In this document: positions 30,219-40,949 of the stretch, piece by piece
Numbering within the stretch: the stretch's first letter is position 1
Layout: each line of letters opens with the position of its first letter
NCBI RefSeq assembly: GCF_017875465.1
Contig: NZ_JAGGMQ010000001.1
Location: forward strand, 1,984,001-2,048,000
Source: Winslowiella toletana
Lineage (GTDB): Bacteria; Pseudomonadota; Gammaproteobacteria; Enterobacterales; Enterobacteriaceae
Length of the DNA stretch: 64,000 bases
Direction of reading: 5' to 3'
Made by a program: the position numbers and the translations under genes
Notes under the pieces: generated by a model
Databases searched by the model: none
The model's input: the letters and a program-made list of their open reading frames with translations, nothing else
What the model was told of the DNA's origin: nothing

Positions 30219-31511
30219 TCAGCCAGCAGCTTTAGCCAGTTTGGCCAACATTGCTCGCGTAACCAGTACGATCCCCTCTTCTGAACGATAAAACCGGCGG
30301 CTGTCTTCATCCGGGTTCTCGCCAATCACCATCCCTTCCGGGAGGACGCAGGCGCGATCGATAACGCAGCGACGCAGACGGCATGAGCGTCCAATCACCA
30401 CGTCCGGGAGCAGCACGGAGGAATCAATATTGCAGAATGAATTAACGCGCACTCGCGGGAACAGCACCGAGTGCACTACTACCGAACCGGAGATAATGCA
30501 GCCTCCGGACACCAGCGAGTTCATGGTCATACCGTGACTGCCGGAACGGTCCTGAACAAATTTCGCCGGTGGTAACTGCTCCATCTGGGTACGTATTGGC
30601 CACTCGGTGTCATACATATCCAGCTCTGGCGTTACCGAAGCCAAATCCAGATTGGCGCGCCAGTAAGCTTCTAAGGTACCGACATCACGCCAGTAAGGCG
30701 GCGAGTCGTCGTCGCTCTGCACACAGGAAAGGTTAAAGGAGTGTGCAAACGCTTCACCGCTGGCGACGATTTTCGGCAACAGATCTTTACCAAAATCGTG
30801 GGTCGACTCCGGCAGTTGCAGATCCTCTTCCAGCAGCTGATAGAGGTAATCCGCGTTAAATACGTAGATCCCCATGCTGGCCAGTGACTGCGTATCATCG
30901 CCCGGCATCGCCGGTGGCTGTTTCGGCTTCTCGACAAAATCGATCACCTTGTTTTCGTTATCCACCGCCATCACGCCAAACGCGGTGGCTTCGGCAATCG
31001 GCACCGGAATACAGGCAATGGTGCATTTGGCATCATTAGCCACGTGATCCAGCAGCATGCGCGAGTAATCCATTTTATAAATATGGTCACCGGCAAGGAT
31101 CACGATGTACTGCGCGTGGTAACGACGAATAATATCGAGGTTCTGCGTAACCGCATCGGCAGTGCCGCGATACCAGCTCTCGGTGGAGAAACGCTGCTGC
31201 GCCGGCAGCAGATCAACAAATTCGTTCATCTCCTCATTAAAAAATGACCAGCCACGCTGGATATGCTGCACCAGGGTGTGGGATTGATACTGGGTAATCA
31301 CGCCAATGCGGCGGATACCGGAGTTGATACAGTTGGAGAGGGCAAAGTCGATAATGCGAAATTTACCGCCAAAGTGCACCGCAGGTTTGGCGCGTTTGGC
31401 CGTGAGATCCCGCAGGCGCGTACCACGTCCGCCAGCAAGGATCAGGGCTACAGTTTGCGTCGGCAATTGTCTTGCCAACATAAGATGATCTGCTCTTTCT
31501 AATTTGACCAT
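30219..31511 (-). CDS. glgC: Glucose-1-phosphate adenylyltransferase (ADP-glucose pyrophosphorylase)
   Basis: This 430-residue enzyme (E. coli: 431) makes ADP-glucose from ATP and glucose-1-phosphate, the committed and allosterically controlled step of glycogen synthesis. The nucleotidyltransferase signature [28 protein letters not shown] is at residues 24-51; the basic pair near the N terminus and the downstream Lys belong to the fructose-1,6-bisphosphate activator site in the family. WYRGTADAV and the metal-binding [11 protein letters not shown] follow, then a left-handed beta-helix C terminus. It lies 10 bp after glgX. Confidence 0.96.
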   Translation of the reverse strand: MVKLERADHLMLARQLPTQTVALILAGGRGTRLRDLTAKRAKPAVHFGGKFRIIDFALSNCINSGIRRIGVITQYQSHTLVQHIQRGWSFFNEEMNEFVDLLPAQQRFSTESWYRGTADAVTQNLDIIRRYHAQYIVILAGDHIYKMDYSRMLLDHVANDAKCTIACIPVPIAEATAFGVMAVDNENKVIDFVEKPKQPPAMPGDDTQSLASMGIYVFNADYLYQLLEEDLQLPESTHDFGKDLLPKIVASGEAFAHSFNLSCVQSDDDSPPYWRDVGTLEAYWRANLDLASVTPELDMYDTEWPIRTQMEQLPPAKFVQDRSGSHGMTMNSLVSGGCIISGSVVVHSVLFPRVRVNSFCNIDSSVLLPDVVIGRSCRLRRCVIDRACVLPEGMVIGENPDEDSRRFYRSEEGIVLVTRAMLAKLAKAAG

Positions 31512-31521
31512 GTCTGACTCC

Positions 31522-33510
31522 TTATGCTTGCTTTTGGAACACGCTCACGCCATGCGCGGGCCCATGCCAGACAGTTGAGAGGATCGGGTTATCATCCCCG
31601 GCAAAAGGAGGAATGGCGCGCCATTCCCCAGCTGGTAGTGCGATGTCGCTCACGTCTTCAGTGGCGTTTATTGTTATTAACCAACGGCCGGAGAGCAGGA
31701 TCTGCAATCTGTGCATCCCCTGTCCCCACTCTTCACTGCTCAGTGGCTGGCCGTTAGCATTAAGCCACTGCACGTTGCCGTCGCCTTCCTGCCACCACTG
31801 ATCCTGCTGCAGCGCCGGGATCAGGCGTCGCAGATGAATCAGGGCGGCAGTAAAGTCGAACAGGCCGGTATCGTTATGCTGCCACTCCAGCCAGGTGAGC
31901 TGGTTGTCCTGGCAGTAAGCATTGTTGTTGCCATGCTGGCTGTGACCATGTTCGTCACCGGCCAGCAGCATCGGTGTACCCTGCGCCAGCAACAGCGTGG
32001 TCAGCAGGGCGTGAACACTGCGACGGCGGCGCTCGACGATATTCAGCGAGACTTTCAGCCCTTCACTGCCGTGGTTATGGCTGAAATTATTGTTGCTGCC
32101 GTCGTTGTTATCTTCACCGTTGGCTTCGTTATGTTTGCGCTCAAAGCTGACGACATCACGCAGCGTAAAGCCGTCGTGGGCGGTAATCAGATTGATGCTG
32201 GCCGATGGCGGGCGGCCTGCATGCTGGAAAACATCGCTGGAGGCGGCAAAGCGGCGGGCAAAGTCACCGTTGCTGATGCCGTCATGCAGCCAGAAGCGGC
32301 GCATGGTGTCACGGAAATGGTCGTTCCATTCGGCAAACGGCGGCGGGAAGTTGCCCACCTGATAGCCGCCGGGACCGATATCCCAGGGTTCAGCGATCAG
32401 CTTGACCTGCGACAGCAGCGGATCGGCATTGATCGCAGCAAATATCGCCGCCTGCGGATCGTAATCCGGCGTGCGGCCCAGCACGGGAGCGAGATCAAAG
32501 CGGAAACCATCGACATGACACACCTCGACCCAGTAACGCAGGCAGTCCAGCGCCCACAGCATGACGGCGGGATGGCTGAGATTGAGGGTGTTACCACAGC
32601 CGGTCCAGTTGTGGTATTCACCCTGCTGGTTTAGCCAGTAGTAGCTTTTGTTGTCGATGCCGCGCTGCGACAACGTTGGCCCCACTTCGGCCTCCAGCTC
32701 GGCGGTATGGTTAAACACCACATCAAGGATCACTTCGATACCCGCGCGATGCAGGGCTTTTACCGCCTGCTGGAACTCATTAAGCGGATGTAGCTGATCG
32801 AGGCCGGAAGCATAACGCCCGTCGAGGGCATAAGACGCCAGCGGGTTGTAGCCCCAATAGTTGCTCAGGCCGAGGCGCAGCAGGCGCGGCTCGCTGGCGA
32901 AACTGGCGATCGGCAGCAGTTCCAGCGCGGTAATGCCCAGCCGCTGGAAATAGTCGATCATTACCGGATGGCCGAGTGCCGCATAGGTGCCACGGATCTC
33001 CGCCGGAATTGCCGGATGCAGTTTGGTTAAACCGCGTACGTGGGCTTCATAGATCACCGTTGAGCCCCAGGGTATGCGCGGCGCAAAATCGCCATCCCAG
33101 TCAAAATCATCCGCTACCACCACGCTTTTTGGCGCGATGGCGGCGGTGTCTTCAAGGTTAATCTCCTGCTCGCCGCAAAGAAAACGCGGATCGTCCGTCA
33201 CTTCGCCGATCACCTCACGGGCGCAGGGATCGACCAGCAGCTTTGCCGGATTAAAACGGTGGCCCTGCTGCGGCTGCCATGGGCCATGCACGCGGTAACC
33301 ATACAGCTGACCAGCCTTAAGAGCTGGCAGATAACCATGCCAGATATCCCCACTGCGCGCCGGCAGGTCGTAACGCGTCTCCCTGCCCTGCACGTCAAAC
33401 AGACACAACTCCACCCGTTCCGCATGTTGCGAGAACAGCGCGAAATTAACCCCTTTACCATCGTAAGAGGCGCCCGTCGGGGTCGGCTGACCCAGCTGCA
33501 TTAAACTCAT
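31522..33510 (-). CDS. glgX: Glycogen debranching enzyme GlgX
   Basis: From the ATG at 33510 the protein has 662 residues (E. coli: 657). It hydrolyses alpha-1,6 branches of limit dextrin left by GlgP. An N-terminal CBM48-type domain ([17 protein letters not shown]) precedes the GH13 barrel: DVVFNHTAE (region I), [16 protein letters not shown] (nucleophile Asp), [20 protein letters not shown] (acid Glu) and [12 protein letters not shown]. The chosen ATG overlaps the glgB stop (ATGA) and has GGGAGGG upstream; the frame extends to 33531 inside glgB but is not expected to be used. Confidence 0.94.
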   Translation of the reverse strand: MSLMQLGQPTPTGASYDGKGVNFALFSQHAERVELCLFDVQGRETRYDLPARSGDIWHGYLPALKAGQLYGYRVHGPWQPQQGHRFNPAKLLVDPCAREVIGEVTDDPRFLCGEQEINLEDTAAIAPKSVVVADDFDWDGDFAPRIPWGSTVIYEAHVRGLTKLHPAIPAEIRGTYAALGHPVMIDYFQRLGITALELLPIASFASEPRLLRLGLSNYWGYNPLASYALDGRYASGLDQLHPLNEFQQAVKALHRAGIEVILDVVFNHTAELEAEVGPTLSQRGIDNKSYYWLNQQGEYHNWTGCGNTLNLSHPAVMLWALDCLRYWVEVCHVDGFRFDLAPVLGRTPDYDPQAAIFAAINADPLLSQVKLIAEPWDIGPGGYQVGNFPPPFAEWNDHFRDTMRRFWLHDGISNGDFARRFAASSDVFQHAGRPPSASINLITAHDGFTLRDVVSFERKHNEANGEDNNDGSNNNFSHNHGSEGLKVSLNIVERRRRSVHALLTTLLLAQGTPMLLAGDEHGHSQHGNNNAYCQDNQLTWLEWQHNDTGLFDFTAALIHLRRLIPALQQDQWWQEGDGNVQWLNANGQPLSSEEWGQGMHRLQILLSGRWLITINATEDVSDIALPAGEWRAIPPFAGDDNPILSTVWHGPAHGVSVFQKQA

Positions 33511-35690
33511 GCACCCTCCCTCGTCAGCCATAACGTCGACAGCGGCGGGATAGTCAGACTAAGCGAATGCGCGCGCTGATGGCTGGCAACCGGCTGGCTA
33601 TGCAGCAGGCCATTAATCAGGTTACTGCCGTGATAATGACCGGCATCGGTATTGAGGATTTCACGCCAGCTACCCGGCTGATTAATGCCAAAGCGATAGT
33701 CGTGGCGCGGCACCGGGGTGAAGTTGGCGACCACAATCACCTCATTGCCTTCGAGATCGCGGCGGATAAACGCAAACACCGAGTTTTCGTGATCGTCGAC
33801 CACCAGCCATTCAAAGCCATCGCCGTCGAAATCCAGCTGATGCATCGGCTTATGATGGCGATAGGTCAGATTCAGGTCGCGCACCAGACGCTGCACGCCG
33901 TTATGCCAGTTGTCTTCGCCTTCCAGCAGATGCCAGTCGAGGCTGGTATCATGATTCCACTCGCGGCCCTGGGCGAATTCGTTGCCCATAAACAGCAGCT
34001 TTTTGCCGGGGAAGCCCCACATCCAGCCATAGTAGGCGCGCAGGTTGGCGAACTTCTGCCATGGGTCGCCCGGCATACGATCAAGAATCGAGCGCTTACC
34101 GTGTACCACCTCGTCATGCGACAGCGGCAGCACAAAGTTTTCGGTGTAGTTATACAGCAGACCAAAAGTCATCAGATTGTGGTGATAACGGCGATGCACC
34201 GGATCGAGCTTCATATAGTCGAGGGTGTCGTGCATCCAGCCGAGATTCCATTTAAACCAGAAACCAAGGCCCCCGCTTTCCGGCGGACGCGACACGCCCG
34301 GATAGTCAGTGGACTCTTCGGCAATGGTAATTGAGCCGCTCGCCGCATGTCCCAGCGTGCGGTTGGTGTAACGCAGAAAAGAGATCGCCTCGAGATTTTC
34401 GCGGCCACCATAAGCATTCGGGATCCACTCACCTTCGCTACGGCTGTAATCGCGATAGATCATCGACGCCACCGCATCAACGCGTAAGCCATCAATACCA
34501 AAGCGCTCCATCCAGTAGAGTGCATTGCCCGCCAGATAATTACTCACCTCACGGCGACCGAAGTTATAGATCAGCGTATTCCAGTCCTGGTGATAACCCT
34601 CACGCGGATCGCCATGTTCATACAGCTGAGTGCCATCGAAGTTTGCCAGCCCGAATTCATCCGCAGGGAAATGGCCTGGCACCCAGTCGAGCAGCACATT
34701 CAGCCCGGCATCATGGGCGGCGCTGATAAAGTCGCGGAAATCATCACGGGTGCCGAAACGGCGGGTGGGCGCATACATGCCCAGTGGCTGATAGCCCCAG
34801 CTGCCGTCAAACGGGTGCTCGTTAATCGGCATCAGTTCGATATGGGTAAACCCCATCTCTTTCACATACGGTACCAGCTGCTCCGCCAGCTCTTTATAGC
34901 TCAGCCAGAAGTGGTTATCGGTATGACGACGCCAGGAACCCAGATGCACCTCGTAAATCGAGATCGGCGCGTCAAAGGCATTTGCCGCCTTACGCTCCGG
35001 CGCCATCTCCACTTTTGGCGGCAGGCTACAAATCATTGAAGCGGTTTCTGGCCGCATCTGTGCTTCGAAAGCATAGGGATCGGCTTTCAGCCGCAGCTGT
35101 CCGTGCAGATCAATAATTTCAAACTTATATAACTGCCCGGGCCGGGCCGCCGGGACAAACAGCTCCCACATACCGCTTTCACGGCGGAAGCGCATCGGAT
35201 GACGGCGGCCATCCCAGTAGTTAAATTCGCCTACTACCGATACCCGCTGCGCATTCGGCGCCCAGACCGAGAAGCGGGTGCCGATAACGCCATCAATCAC
35301 ATCCGCATGGGCGCCCAGCGTTTCGTAAGGACGCAGGTGGGTGCCCTCCGACAACAGCCAGCTGTCAAGCTCGGCCAGTAACGGGCCAAAACGATAGGCG
35401 TCATCAATCAGATTCTGTTCACCATGCCAGATCACCGCCAGCTGATAGCGGAAAGGGTTTTTACGCCTTGGGATCACCGCACTGAAAAAGCCGCGGGAAT
35501 CCAGGCATTTAAGCTGAGCGCACTGGCGTCCGGTGCTGGTTTCAATCACCCAGACTTCGGAGGCATCGGGCAGTAAAGCGCGAACTTCCAGCCCGGCATC
35601 GGTCTGGTGCATACCGAGCAGTGCGAAAGGATCGGCATAATGGCCGGCAATAATTGCATTGATCGCCTGGCGATCGGGTAGCTCTGACAT
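33507..35690 (-). CDS. glgB: 1,4-alpha-glucan branching enzyme GlgB
   Basis: From the ATG at 35690 (AGGAAGAAAG upstream) the protein has 727 residues (E. coli: 728). It cuts alpha-1,4 chains and re-attaches them in alpha-1,6 linkage. Two N-terminal beta-sandwich modules precede the GH13 barrel with [27 protein letters not shown] (nucleophile Asp), [15 protein letters not shown] (Glu) and [12 protein letters not shown]. It is the first gene of glgBXCAP, and glgX starts on its stop codon. A frame extension to 35720 is not supported. Confidence 0.96.
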   Translation of the reverse strand: MSELPDRQAINAIIAGHYADPFALLGMHQTDAGLEVRALLPDASEVWVIETSTGRQCAQLKCLDSRGFFSAVIPRRKNPFRYQLAVIWHGEQNLIDDAYRFGPLLAELDSWLLSEGTHLRPYETLGAHADVIDGVIGTRFSVWAPNAQRVSVVGEFNYWDGRRHPMRFRRESGMWELFVPAARPGQLYKFEIIDLHGQLRLKADPYAFEAQMRPETASMICSLPPKVEMAPERKAANAFDAPISIYEVHLGSWRRHTDNHFWLSYKELAEQLVPYVKEMGFTHIELMPINEHPFDGSWGYQPLGMYAPTRRFGTRDDFRDFISAAHDAGLNVLLDWVPGHFPADEFGLANFDGTQLYEHGDPREGYHQDWNTLIYNFGRREVSNYLAGNALYWMERFGIDGLRVDAVASMIYRDYSRSEGEWIPNAYGGRENLEAISFLRYTNRTLGHAASGSITIAEESTDYPGVSRPPESGGLGFWFKWNLGWMHDTLDYMKLDPVHRRYHHNLMTFGLLYNYTENFVLPLSHDEVVHGKRSILDRMPGDPWQKFANLRAYYGWMWGFPGKKLLFMGNEFAQGREWNHDTSLDWHLLEGEDNWHNGVQRLVRDLNLTYRHHKPMHQLDFDGDGFEWLVVDDHENSVFAFIRRDLEGNEVIVVANFTPVPRHDYRFGINQPGSWREILNTDAGHYHGSNLINGLLHSQPVASHQRAHSLSLTIPPLSTLWLTREGA

Positions 35691-36079
35691 GACTTTCTTC
35701 CTGTGACATTTGGCAGGCAAATCGTGTAATGCCGGGCATTACAAGAAAGCTGCTCTTCATTGAGCCATCAGCACGCAGGTATGGAGGGCACATCCATCCG
35801 CTGGACAAGAAACCAGTACCACGCGCAAATTCAATTCAGTTGGGAAAGCAAACAGCCAAAAATCAGGACATCTGATACAAGCATAGCTAAGGCGAACCGT
35901 TAGCCTGTGAAGAATGCATAAAATAATTTTTGTCAGTGCTAAAAAGGGGAAGCGGATCACTTGAAGGGCTATTTTGGTGCAGCATCACAGGTCAGATGCG
36001 CTGTAATATCGTTAATTTCCTCACTAACAGCTTAAAAGTACTGGCTTCGGGCCTGGCGACACCAGGCCCGATAAGCGGA
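35691..36079. other. glgB upstream / asd downstream intergenic region
   Basis: This 389 bp gap between co-oriented asd and glgB contains the asd hairpin (36048-36070) and an AT-rich stretch that should hold the glgB promoter. No clear CRP or other operator stood out by eye, and no gene is seen. Confidence 0.4.
36048..36070 (-). terminator. Hairpin downstream of asd
   Basis: CGGGCCTGG, loop CGACA, CCAGGCCCG: a perfect 9-bp stem starting 10 bp after the asd stop on the minus strand. The following minus-strand sequence is only moderately T-rich, so its strength is uncertain. It is not a member of the REP family. Confidence 0.6.
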
Positions 36080-37189
36080 TCAATCCACCAGTAAACGCAA
36101 CATGCGACGCAGCGGTTCCGCTGCGCCCCATAACAGCTGATCGCCGACGGTAAATGCTGAAAGATAGTCTGGTCCCATATTCAGCTTACGCAGACGGCCA
36201 ACCGGGGTGCTTAGCGTACCGGTTACTGCTGCCGGGGTCAGTTCGCGCATGGTGATCTCACGATCGTTCGGCACGACTTTCACCCAGTCGTTATGCGCAG
36301 CCAGCAGCTGTTCGATCTCCGCCAGCGGCACATCTTTTTTCAGCTTCAGAGTAAATGCCTGGCTGTGACAGCGCAGCGCACCGACGCGTACGCATAAACC
36401 GTCAACCGGGATAGTGTGCGCTGGTTGCAGAATTTTGTTGGTTTCCGCCTGGCCTTTCCACTCTTCGCGGCTCTGGCCGTTTTCCAGCTGTTTGTCGATC
36501 CATGGGATCAGACTGCCCGCCAGCGGCACGCCAAAGTTATCCACCGGCAGCGCGCCCGCGCGGCTCAGTTCAGTGACTTTGCGTTCGATATCCAGAATCG
36601 CGGAAGAAGGGTTGCTCAGCTCGCTGGCGACATGACCATGCAGCATACCCATCTGTGACAGCAGTTCACGCATATGACGCGCGCCGCCGCCGGAAGCGGC
36701 CTGATAGGTGGCGACCGAAGCCCATTCCACCAGATCGCTGGCAAACAGACCGCCGAGCGACATCAGCATCAGGCTGACCGTACAGTTGCCGCCGACAAAG
36801 GTTTTAATCCCTTTATCCAGACCGTTGCCGATCACATGATGGTTAACCGGGTCGAGGATAATAATCGCGTCATCTTTCATACGCAGCGTAGAAGCGGCGT
36901 CAATCCAGAAGCCCTGCCAGCCGCTGGCGCGCAGCTTAGGATAGACTTCACTGGTATAATCGCCGCCCTGGCAGGTGATAATGATATCCAGTGCTTTCAG
37001 CGCATCGATATCAAACGCATCCTGCAGCTTGCCTGCGGACTTACCGGCAAATTCAGGCGCGGCCTGGCCATGCTGTGAAGTGGAAAAGAACACCGGACGG
37101 ATTACGTCAAAGTCGCGCTCTTCGATCATACGCTGCATTAATACTGACCCGACCATACCGCGCCAGCCTATCAATCCTACACTTTTCAT
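36080..37189 (-). CDS. asd: Aspartate-semialdehyde dehydrogenase Asd
   Basis: From the ATG at 37189 the protein has 369 residues (E. coli: 367). It reduces aspartyl phosphate to aspartate semialdehyde, the branch step to lysine/diaminopimelate, threonine and methionine. The NADP-binding [17 protein letters not shown] is at the N terminus, the catalytic Cys lies in [15 protein letters not shown], and the His in [13 protein letters not shown] is conserved. AGGTG precedes the start. The frame extends upstream to 37264 without homology. It is divergent from yhgN and upstream of glgB, as in E. coli. Confidence 0.96.
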   Translation of the reverse strand: MKSVGLIGWRGMVGSVLMQRMIEERDFDVIRPVFFSTSQHGQAAPEFAGKSAGKLQDAFDIDALKALDIIITCQGGDYTSEVYPKLRASGWQGFWIDAASTLRMKDDAIIILDPVNHHVIGNGLDKGIKTFVGGNCTVSLMLMSLGGLFASDLVEWASVATYQAASGGGARHMRELLSQMGMLHGHVASELSNPSSAILDIERKVTELSRAGALPVDNFGVPLAGSLIPWIDKQLENGQSREEWKGQAETNKILQPAHTIPVDGLCVRVGALRCHSQAFTLKLKKDVPLAEIEQLLAAHNDWVKVVPNDREITMRELTPAAVTGTLSTPVGRLRKLNMGPDYLSAFTVGDQLLWGAAEPLRRMLRLLVD

Positions 37190-37373
37190 TATTGCACCTG
37201 CTTCAGGCTGCGTCGGCGACGCCAGACCTGTTAAAGTAAAAGACAAAAGGGATATTGCTACCACCTTACAAAATGCAGCAAAACTGGCAAGTGAATTAAT
37301 TCGATGGTTAGCTGTTTTTCAGCAATGCGACTTATAACCGGTACTTATGACGCCGGAAAAGAGAACAATAACG

Positions 37374-37967
37374 ATGACTGAGATGATCTCCGCAACGATA
37401 CTATTGTTGCTTATTATGGATCCGCTGGGCAATTTACCGATTTTTATGTCGGTTCTGAAGCATCTGGAGCCGAAACGTCGACGAGTGGTGCTGATTCGCG
37501 AACTGCTGATCGCGCTTGGCATCATGCTGCTGTTTCTGTTTGCTGGCGAAAAAATTCTGACTTTCCTTAACCTGCGCACGGAAACGGTGTCGATCTCCGG
37601 TGGCATTATTCTGTTTCTGATTGCCATCAAAATGATTTTCCCCTCGCAAGAAACCAGCAGCACCGGTTTACCGGCGGGTGAAGAGCCGTTTCTGGTGCCG
37701 TTAGCCATTCCGCTGGTCGCCGGACCGTCGCTGCTGGCGACCCTGATGCTGCTGTCGCATCAGTATCCTCAGCAGATGGGTCACCTGGTGATTGCGCTGA
37801 TGATTGCCTGGGGACTGACGGTGGTGATCCTGCTGCTCTCCGGCCTGTTTTTACGCCTGCTGGGCGATAAAGGGGTGAATGCGCTGGAGCGTCTGATGGG
37901 GTTGATTTTGATTATGCTGGCGACGCAGATGTTTTTAGACGGGATACGCGCTTATCTGAAGATTTAA
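37374..37967 (+). CDS. yhgN: MarC/YhgN-family inner-membrane protein
   Basis: This 197-residue protein, the same length as E. coli YhgN, belongs to the MarC family (UPF0056) of unknown function. Six hydrophobic segments are visible. The N-terminal MDPLGNLPIFMSVLKHLEPKRRR and the half-repeat PLAIPLVAGPSLLATLMLLS are typical of the family's internal duplication. I use the ATG at 37374 because it matches the E. coli start; the frame extends 9 codons upstream. It is followed by a REP palindrome and then, convergent, the cyclodipeptide synthase gene. Confidence 0.92.
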   Translation: MTEMISATILLLLIMDPLGNLPIFMSVLKHLEPKRRRVVLIRELLIALGIMLLFLFAGEKILTFLNLRTETVSISGGIILFLIAIKMIFPSQETSSTGLPAGEEPFLVPLAIPLVAGPSLLATLMLLSHQYPQQMGHLVIALMIAWGLTVVILLLSGLFLRLLGDKGVNALERLMGLILIMLATQMFLDGIRAYLKI

Positions 37968-37971
37968 ACGA

Positions 37972-37993
37972 CGGGCGGCGAGAGCGCCGCCCG
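37972..37993. repeat. REP-type palindrome between yhgN and the CDPS gene
   Basis: CGGGCGGCG-AGAG-CGCCGCCCG, a perfect 9-bp stem between two converging genes, 10 bp before the end of the cyclodipeptide synthase gene on the other strand. Confidence 0.85.
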
Positions 37994-38003
37994 CAATCTG
38001 GCA

Positions 38004-38750
38004 CTAGCGCCCTTTTAGCCTTAACGAGACAAATTTCAACTGTTCCAGATCCTTTGAGACCCCCCGAAATTTACCTTCGGCGATATCGGCAAGTGAGCTG
38101 AATGTTCCGGGATAGATCATGACATCAATACCCTCCCTGGCAAGGCAGGCAAATATGGCGAACTCCTCAAGAAAATACTCAGCAGAACGCCTTATTCTTT
38201 TTGACAATTCAGCGGAATGTAAACCCTGCCAGTTTTTTTCATGGTATTTACGACCAAATAATTCCACTGAGGCTCTGAATTCTGATGACCTCGTAAAATA
38301 ATTATCAATCTCTAATCTTATTTTATTATAATCTTTACACCGTTGAATTTCCGAGCAGGTAATAAATTCGCATGTTAATTTATGTCGAAAGCTTTCAATT
38401 AGGTGCGTATTTTCCTCGATAAACAACCTGCCAAGCCGTAACCCGTACTCCAGAGCCTCATCAGCTGGCATGCCCTTAGTGGCTTCCAGCGTTATTCGAT
38501 GAATACTATCGCCAATAAGAATTTTACAGGCAGAGAAACGTTTGGCTATCCACTCCAGCATGGCGGAAAATCGATTATTTTCAAAATTCTTATTCTCCAG
38601 GCTCACACCAAGAAAACAGATATGTTCCGAAGCGCAACCCGCAACAATGCTCTCTCTTAAGTGTGCAGGAAATACTTGTGCGGTTGTGGCCCGATAACGA
38701 GTCCCGGTGAATAGTTTGGCTGGTAATAAGCGGGAAGATGCAATTTCCAT
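38004..38750 (-). CDS. Putative tRNA-dependent cyclodipeptide synthase (CDPS)
   Basis: This 248-residue protein fits the CDPS family, which joins two aminoacyl-tRNAs into a cyclic dipeptide. The nucleophile region FLGVSLENKNF (Ser50, matching AlbC Ser37) is followed by the family-like MLEWIAKRF and GDSIHRITLEATKGMPADEAL. The catalytic Tyr/Glu pair is in EYFLEEF (Tyr192, Glu196, matching AlbC Tyr178/Glu182), and IYPG gives Tyr213-Pro214, the pair that names the XYP subfamily. The end FRGVSKDLEQLKFVSLRLKGR is also typical. The ATG at 38750 has GAGG 7 nt upstream; an alternative is 38762. The gene is clearly AT-richer than its neighbours, suggesting transfer. No cyclodipeptide oxidase, P450 or methyltransferase gene is adjacent. 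The product is unknown. Confidence 0.82.
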   Translation of the reverse strand: MEIASSRLLPAKLFTGTRYRATTAQVFPAHLRESIVAGCASEHICFLGVSLENKNFENNRFSAMLEWIAKRFSACKILIGDSIHRITLEATKGMPADEALEYGLRLGRLFIEENTHLIESFRHKLTCEFITCSEIQRCKDYNKIRLEIDNYFTRSSEFRASVELFGRKYHEKNWQGLHSAELSKRIRRSAEYFLEEFAIFACLAREGIDVMIYPGTFSSLADIAEGKFRGVSKDLEQLKFVSLRLKGR

Positions 38751-38927
38751 ATCAATCCTCATTGTATAAATGAAAATCCCTGAGCTTTATTCTCCTTAAC
38801 GTCGTTATGCTAATCAATATCCCTGGTAAATACACTCTGTTTTTTAAACCCTCTGTCAATTGGGTTATAGTTTATTACTCATCTGATTTAATAATTAGCG
38901 GGAGCTATTTCAGCCCCCGCCACTGAC

Positions 38928-40268
38928 TTACGATAATAATTCAAAGGCAATCATACCGACCACTGCGCCAGTGGTACCAAGAATGGTCTCCATCAGCGTC
39001 CAGGTTTTCAGCGTCTGCGCTTCGCTGGCACCGGTAAAGCGGCCAAACAGCCAGAAACCGGCGTCATTAACGTGACTTAACACAATCGAACCGCCGGCGA
39101 TACAGATCGACAGCGCGGCCATCTGCGCGCCAGAGTAATGCAGTACCTCAATCACCGGCATAATCAGTCCGACAGTGGTCAGGCAGGCCACAGTGGCTGA
39201 CCCCTGAATCACGCGCACTGCCGCCGACAGAATAAAGCACGCCAGCGCAACCGGCAGACCCGCCCCGGTCAGGGCATTACCTAACGCCGGACCGACGCCG
39301 GAATCCACCAGCACCTGCTTAAACACGCCACCGGCGCCAATCACTAACAGAATAATCCCCGCCGGTTGCAGCGCACTGCCGCAGATCTCCATCACCCGCT
39401 CTTTATCCATGCCCTGGCGATAAGCGAGACCATAGATGGCCACCAGGCAGGCCAGCAGAATGGCGGTAAACGGATGACCGATAAACTCCAGCCACTGATA
39501 GAGCGTGCTGCCTTCCGTGGTAAAGCGCGCGCCGATGGTTTTCAGTCCCACCAGCACCAGCGGAAACAGAATCAGCGACAAACTGAAGCCAAATGACGGT
39601 AATTTGCTGCTGTCATACTCCGGCTGTGAAACATCCGCTGGCACGCGAAACTCGACGTAACGGCTGATAAAATTACCAAATAGCGGGCCGGCAATAATCA
39701 TGCTGGGGATCGCCGCGCACAGACCCAGCAGAATCATCCAGCCAAAATCGACATGCATCTGTGACGCCAGCAGCATTGGCGCAGGCCCTGGCAGCAGAAA
39801 CGCCGCCGCCGCCGCGACCCCGGCAAACAGCGGGATCACCAGCTTGACCAGGTTGTCGTTAGTCCGGCGCGCTACCGCAAAGGCGATACTGATTAACAGC
39901 ACAATCGCCACTTCAAAAAACAGCGGCAATGCGCAAATCAGACCAGCGATGCCCATCGCATAGTGCGCGCGGCTTTCGCCAAAGGCTTTCAGCATGCGAA
40001 TCGCTATCTGATCGACCGCACCGGTTTCATGCAGAATTTTACCGAACATCGCGCCCAGCGCGACCACAATGGCGAGAAAACCGAGCGTGCCGCCCATGCC
40101 TTTTTGCATGGTGTCGGCAATCTTATCGAGTGGCATGCCGGAGAAAATACCGGCACCTATGGAGACTAACATCAGCGCCACGAAGGCGTGCATGCGGGCT
40201 TTCATCACAAGAAACAGCAGCAGTAATACCGAACCTGCGGCGGTCAGAACCAGTGTTGCGGTACTCAT
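38928..40268 (-). CDS. gntU: Low-affinity gluconate transporter GntU
   Basis: This 446-residue GntP-family permease is equal in length to E. coli GntU and resembles it closely from the first residues (TLVLTAAGSVLLLLFLVMKARMHAF). About 12-14 hydrophobic segments are seen, with GKILHETGAVDQIA, LPLFFEVAIVLLIS, LLPGPAPMLLASQM and ASVAGGS-like SICIAGGSIVLSHVNDAGFWLFG motifs typical of gluconate:H+ symporters. It follows gntK by 5 bp. The CDPS gene lies 177 bp downstream on the same strand, so read-through is possible. Confidence 0.94.
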   Translation of the reverse strand: MSTATLVLTAAGSVLLLLFLVMKARMHAFVALMLVSIGAGIFSGMPLDKIADTMQKGMGGTLGFLAIVVALGAMFGKILHETGAVDQIAIRMLKAFGESRAHYAMGIAGLICALPLFFEVAIVLLISIAFAVARRTNDNLVKLVIPLFAGVAAAAAFLLPGPAPMLLASQMHVDFGWMILLGLCAAIPSMIIAGPLFGNFISRYVEFRVPADVSQPEYDSSKLPSFGFSLSLILFPLVLVGLKTIGARFTTEGSTLYQWLEFIGHPFTAILLACLVAIYGLAYRQGMDKERVMEICGSALQPAGIILLVIGAGGVFKQVLVDSGVGPALGNALTGAGLPVALACFILSAAVRVIQGSATVACLTTVGLIMPVIEVLHYSGAQMAALSICIAGGSIVLSHVNDAGFWLFGRFTGASEAQTLKTWTLMETILGTTGAVVGMIAFELLS

Positions 40269-40273
40269 TAAAG

Positions 40274-40810
40274 CTAATCCTTTTTGATCGCACCTTCGAT
40301 CGTAGCGACGGTGGCGGCAACAACCTCTTCCAGCGAATGATTAATATCAACCACTAACACGTCCGGCTCATTAGCGCCCGGCTCTTCCAGCGTGGCAAAT
40401 TGCGTAACCAGCATTTGCGGCTTAAAGAAGTGACCTTTACGTGCTTTCAGGCGAGATTCGATGGTTTCGAAGTCGCCCTGCAGGTAGATAAATGACAGGT
40501 TGTCGTTGTCCTGACGCAGAATGTCGCGATAGCTTTTTTTCAGGGCCGAGCAGACGATAATTGAGATGTCATTGGTGCGCTGCATGGCAAACGCAGCATC
40601 GTTGAGCGATTGCAGCCACGGGCGGCGGTCGTCATCGTTCAGCGCATGACCTTCGGCCATTTTTTCGATATTGGCGCGCGGATGCAGGAAGTCGCCATCA
40701 AGGAAAGCGCTTTTTAACTGGTAAGAAACCTGGTTGGCAACAGCGGATTTACCGCTACCAGATACGCCCATCAGGATAAACACATGATGCGACGAGGAAT
40801 TTTTAGTCAT
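40274..40810 (-). CDS. gntK: Gluconokinase GntK
   Basis: This 178-residue kinase (E. coli: 175) phosphorylates gluconate to 6-phosphogluconate. The P-loop GVSGSGKSAVA is near residues 15-25, followed by DGDFLHPRANIEKMAEGHALNDDDRRPWL, the gluconate/lid region, and CSALKKSYRDILR. The ATG at 40810 gives the E. coli-like N terminus; the frame open to 40855 runs through the operator. A GntR-type operator lies 30 bp upstream and a CRP-like site about 110 bp upstream. Confidence 0.95.
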   Translation of the reverse strand: MTKNSSSHHVFILMGVSGSGKSAVANQVSYQLKSAFLDGDFLHPRANIEKMAEGHALNDDDRRPWLQSLNDAAFAMQRTNDISIIVCSALKKSYRDILRQDNDNLSFIYLQGDFETIESRLKARKGHFFKPQMLVTQFATLEEPGANEPDVLVVDINHSLEEVVAATVATIEGAIKKD

Positions 40811-40839
40811 TGTTTTAACTCCGGCAGATGATGATACGC

Positions 40840-40937
40840 ATGTTACCGATAACAAATACGTAAGCCATTCTCAGTACGTGCGGCGGCAATGGCAACCGTT
40901 CTGCCGGGAAAAGGTTGTAAATGTGAGCTATCTCAAA
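40840..40937 (-). promoter_or_regulatory. gntKU control region: GntR operator and CRP-like site
   Basis: ATGTTACCGATAACA at 40840-40854 matches the GntR operator palindrome (ATGTTACCGGTAACAT). TGTGA-GCTATC-TCAAA at 40922-40937 is a good CRP-like site. Both lie between gntR and gntK, so gntKU should have its own promoter, repressed by GntR without gluconate and activated by cAMP-CRP. Confidence 0.75.
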
Positions 40938-40949
40938 AAAACGCAATTA

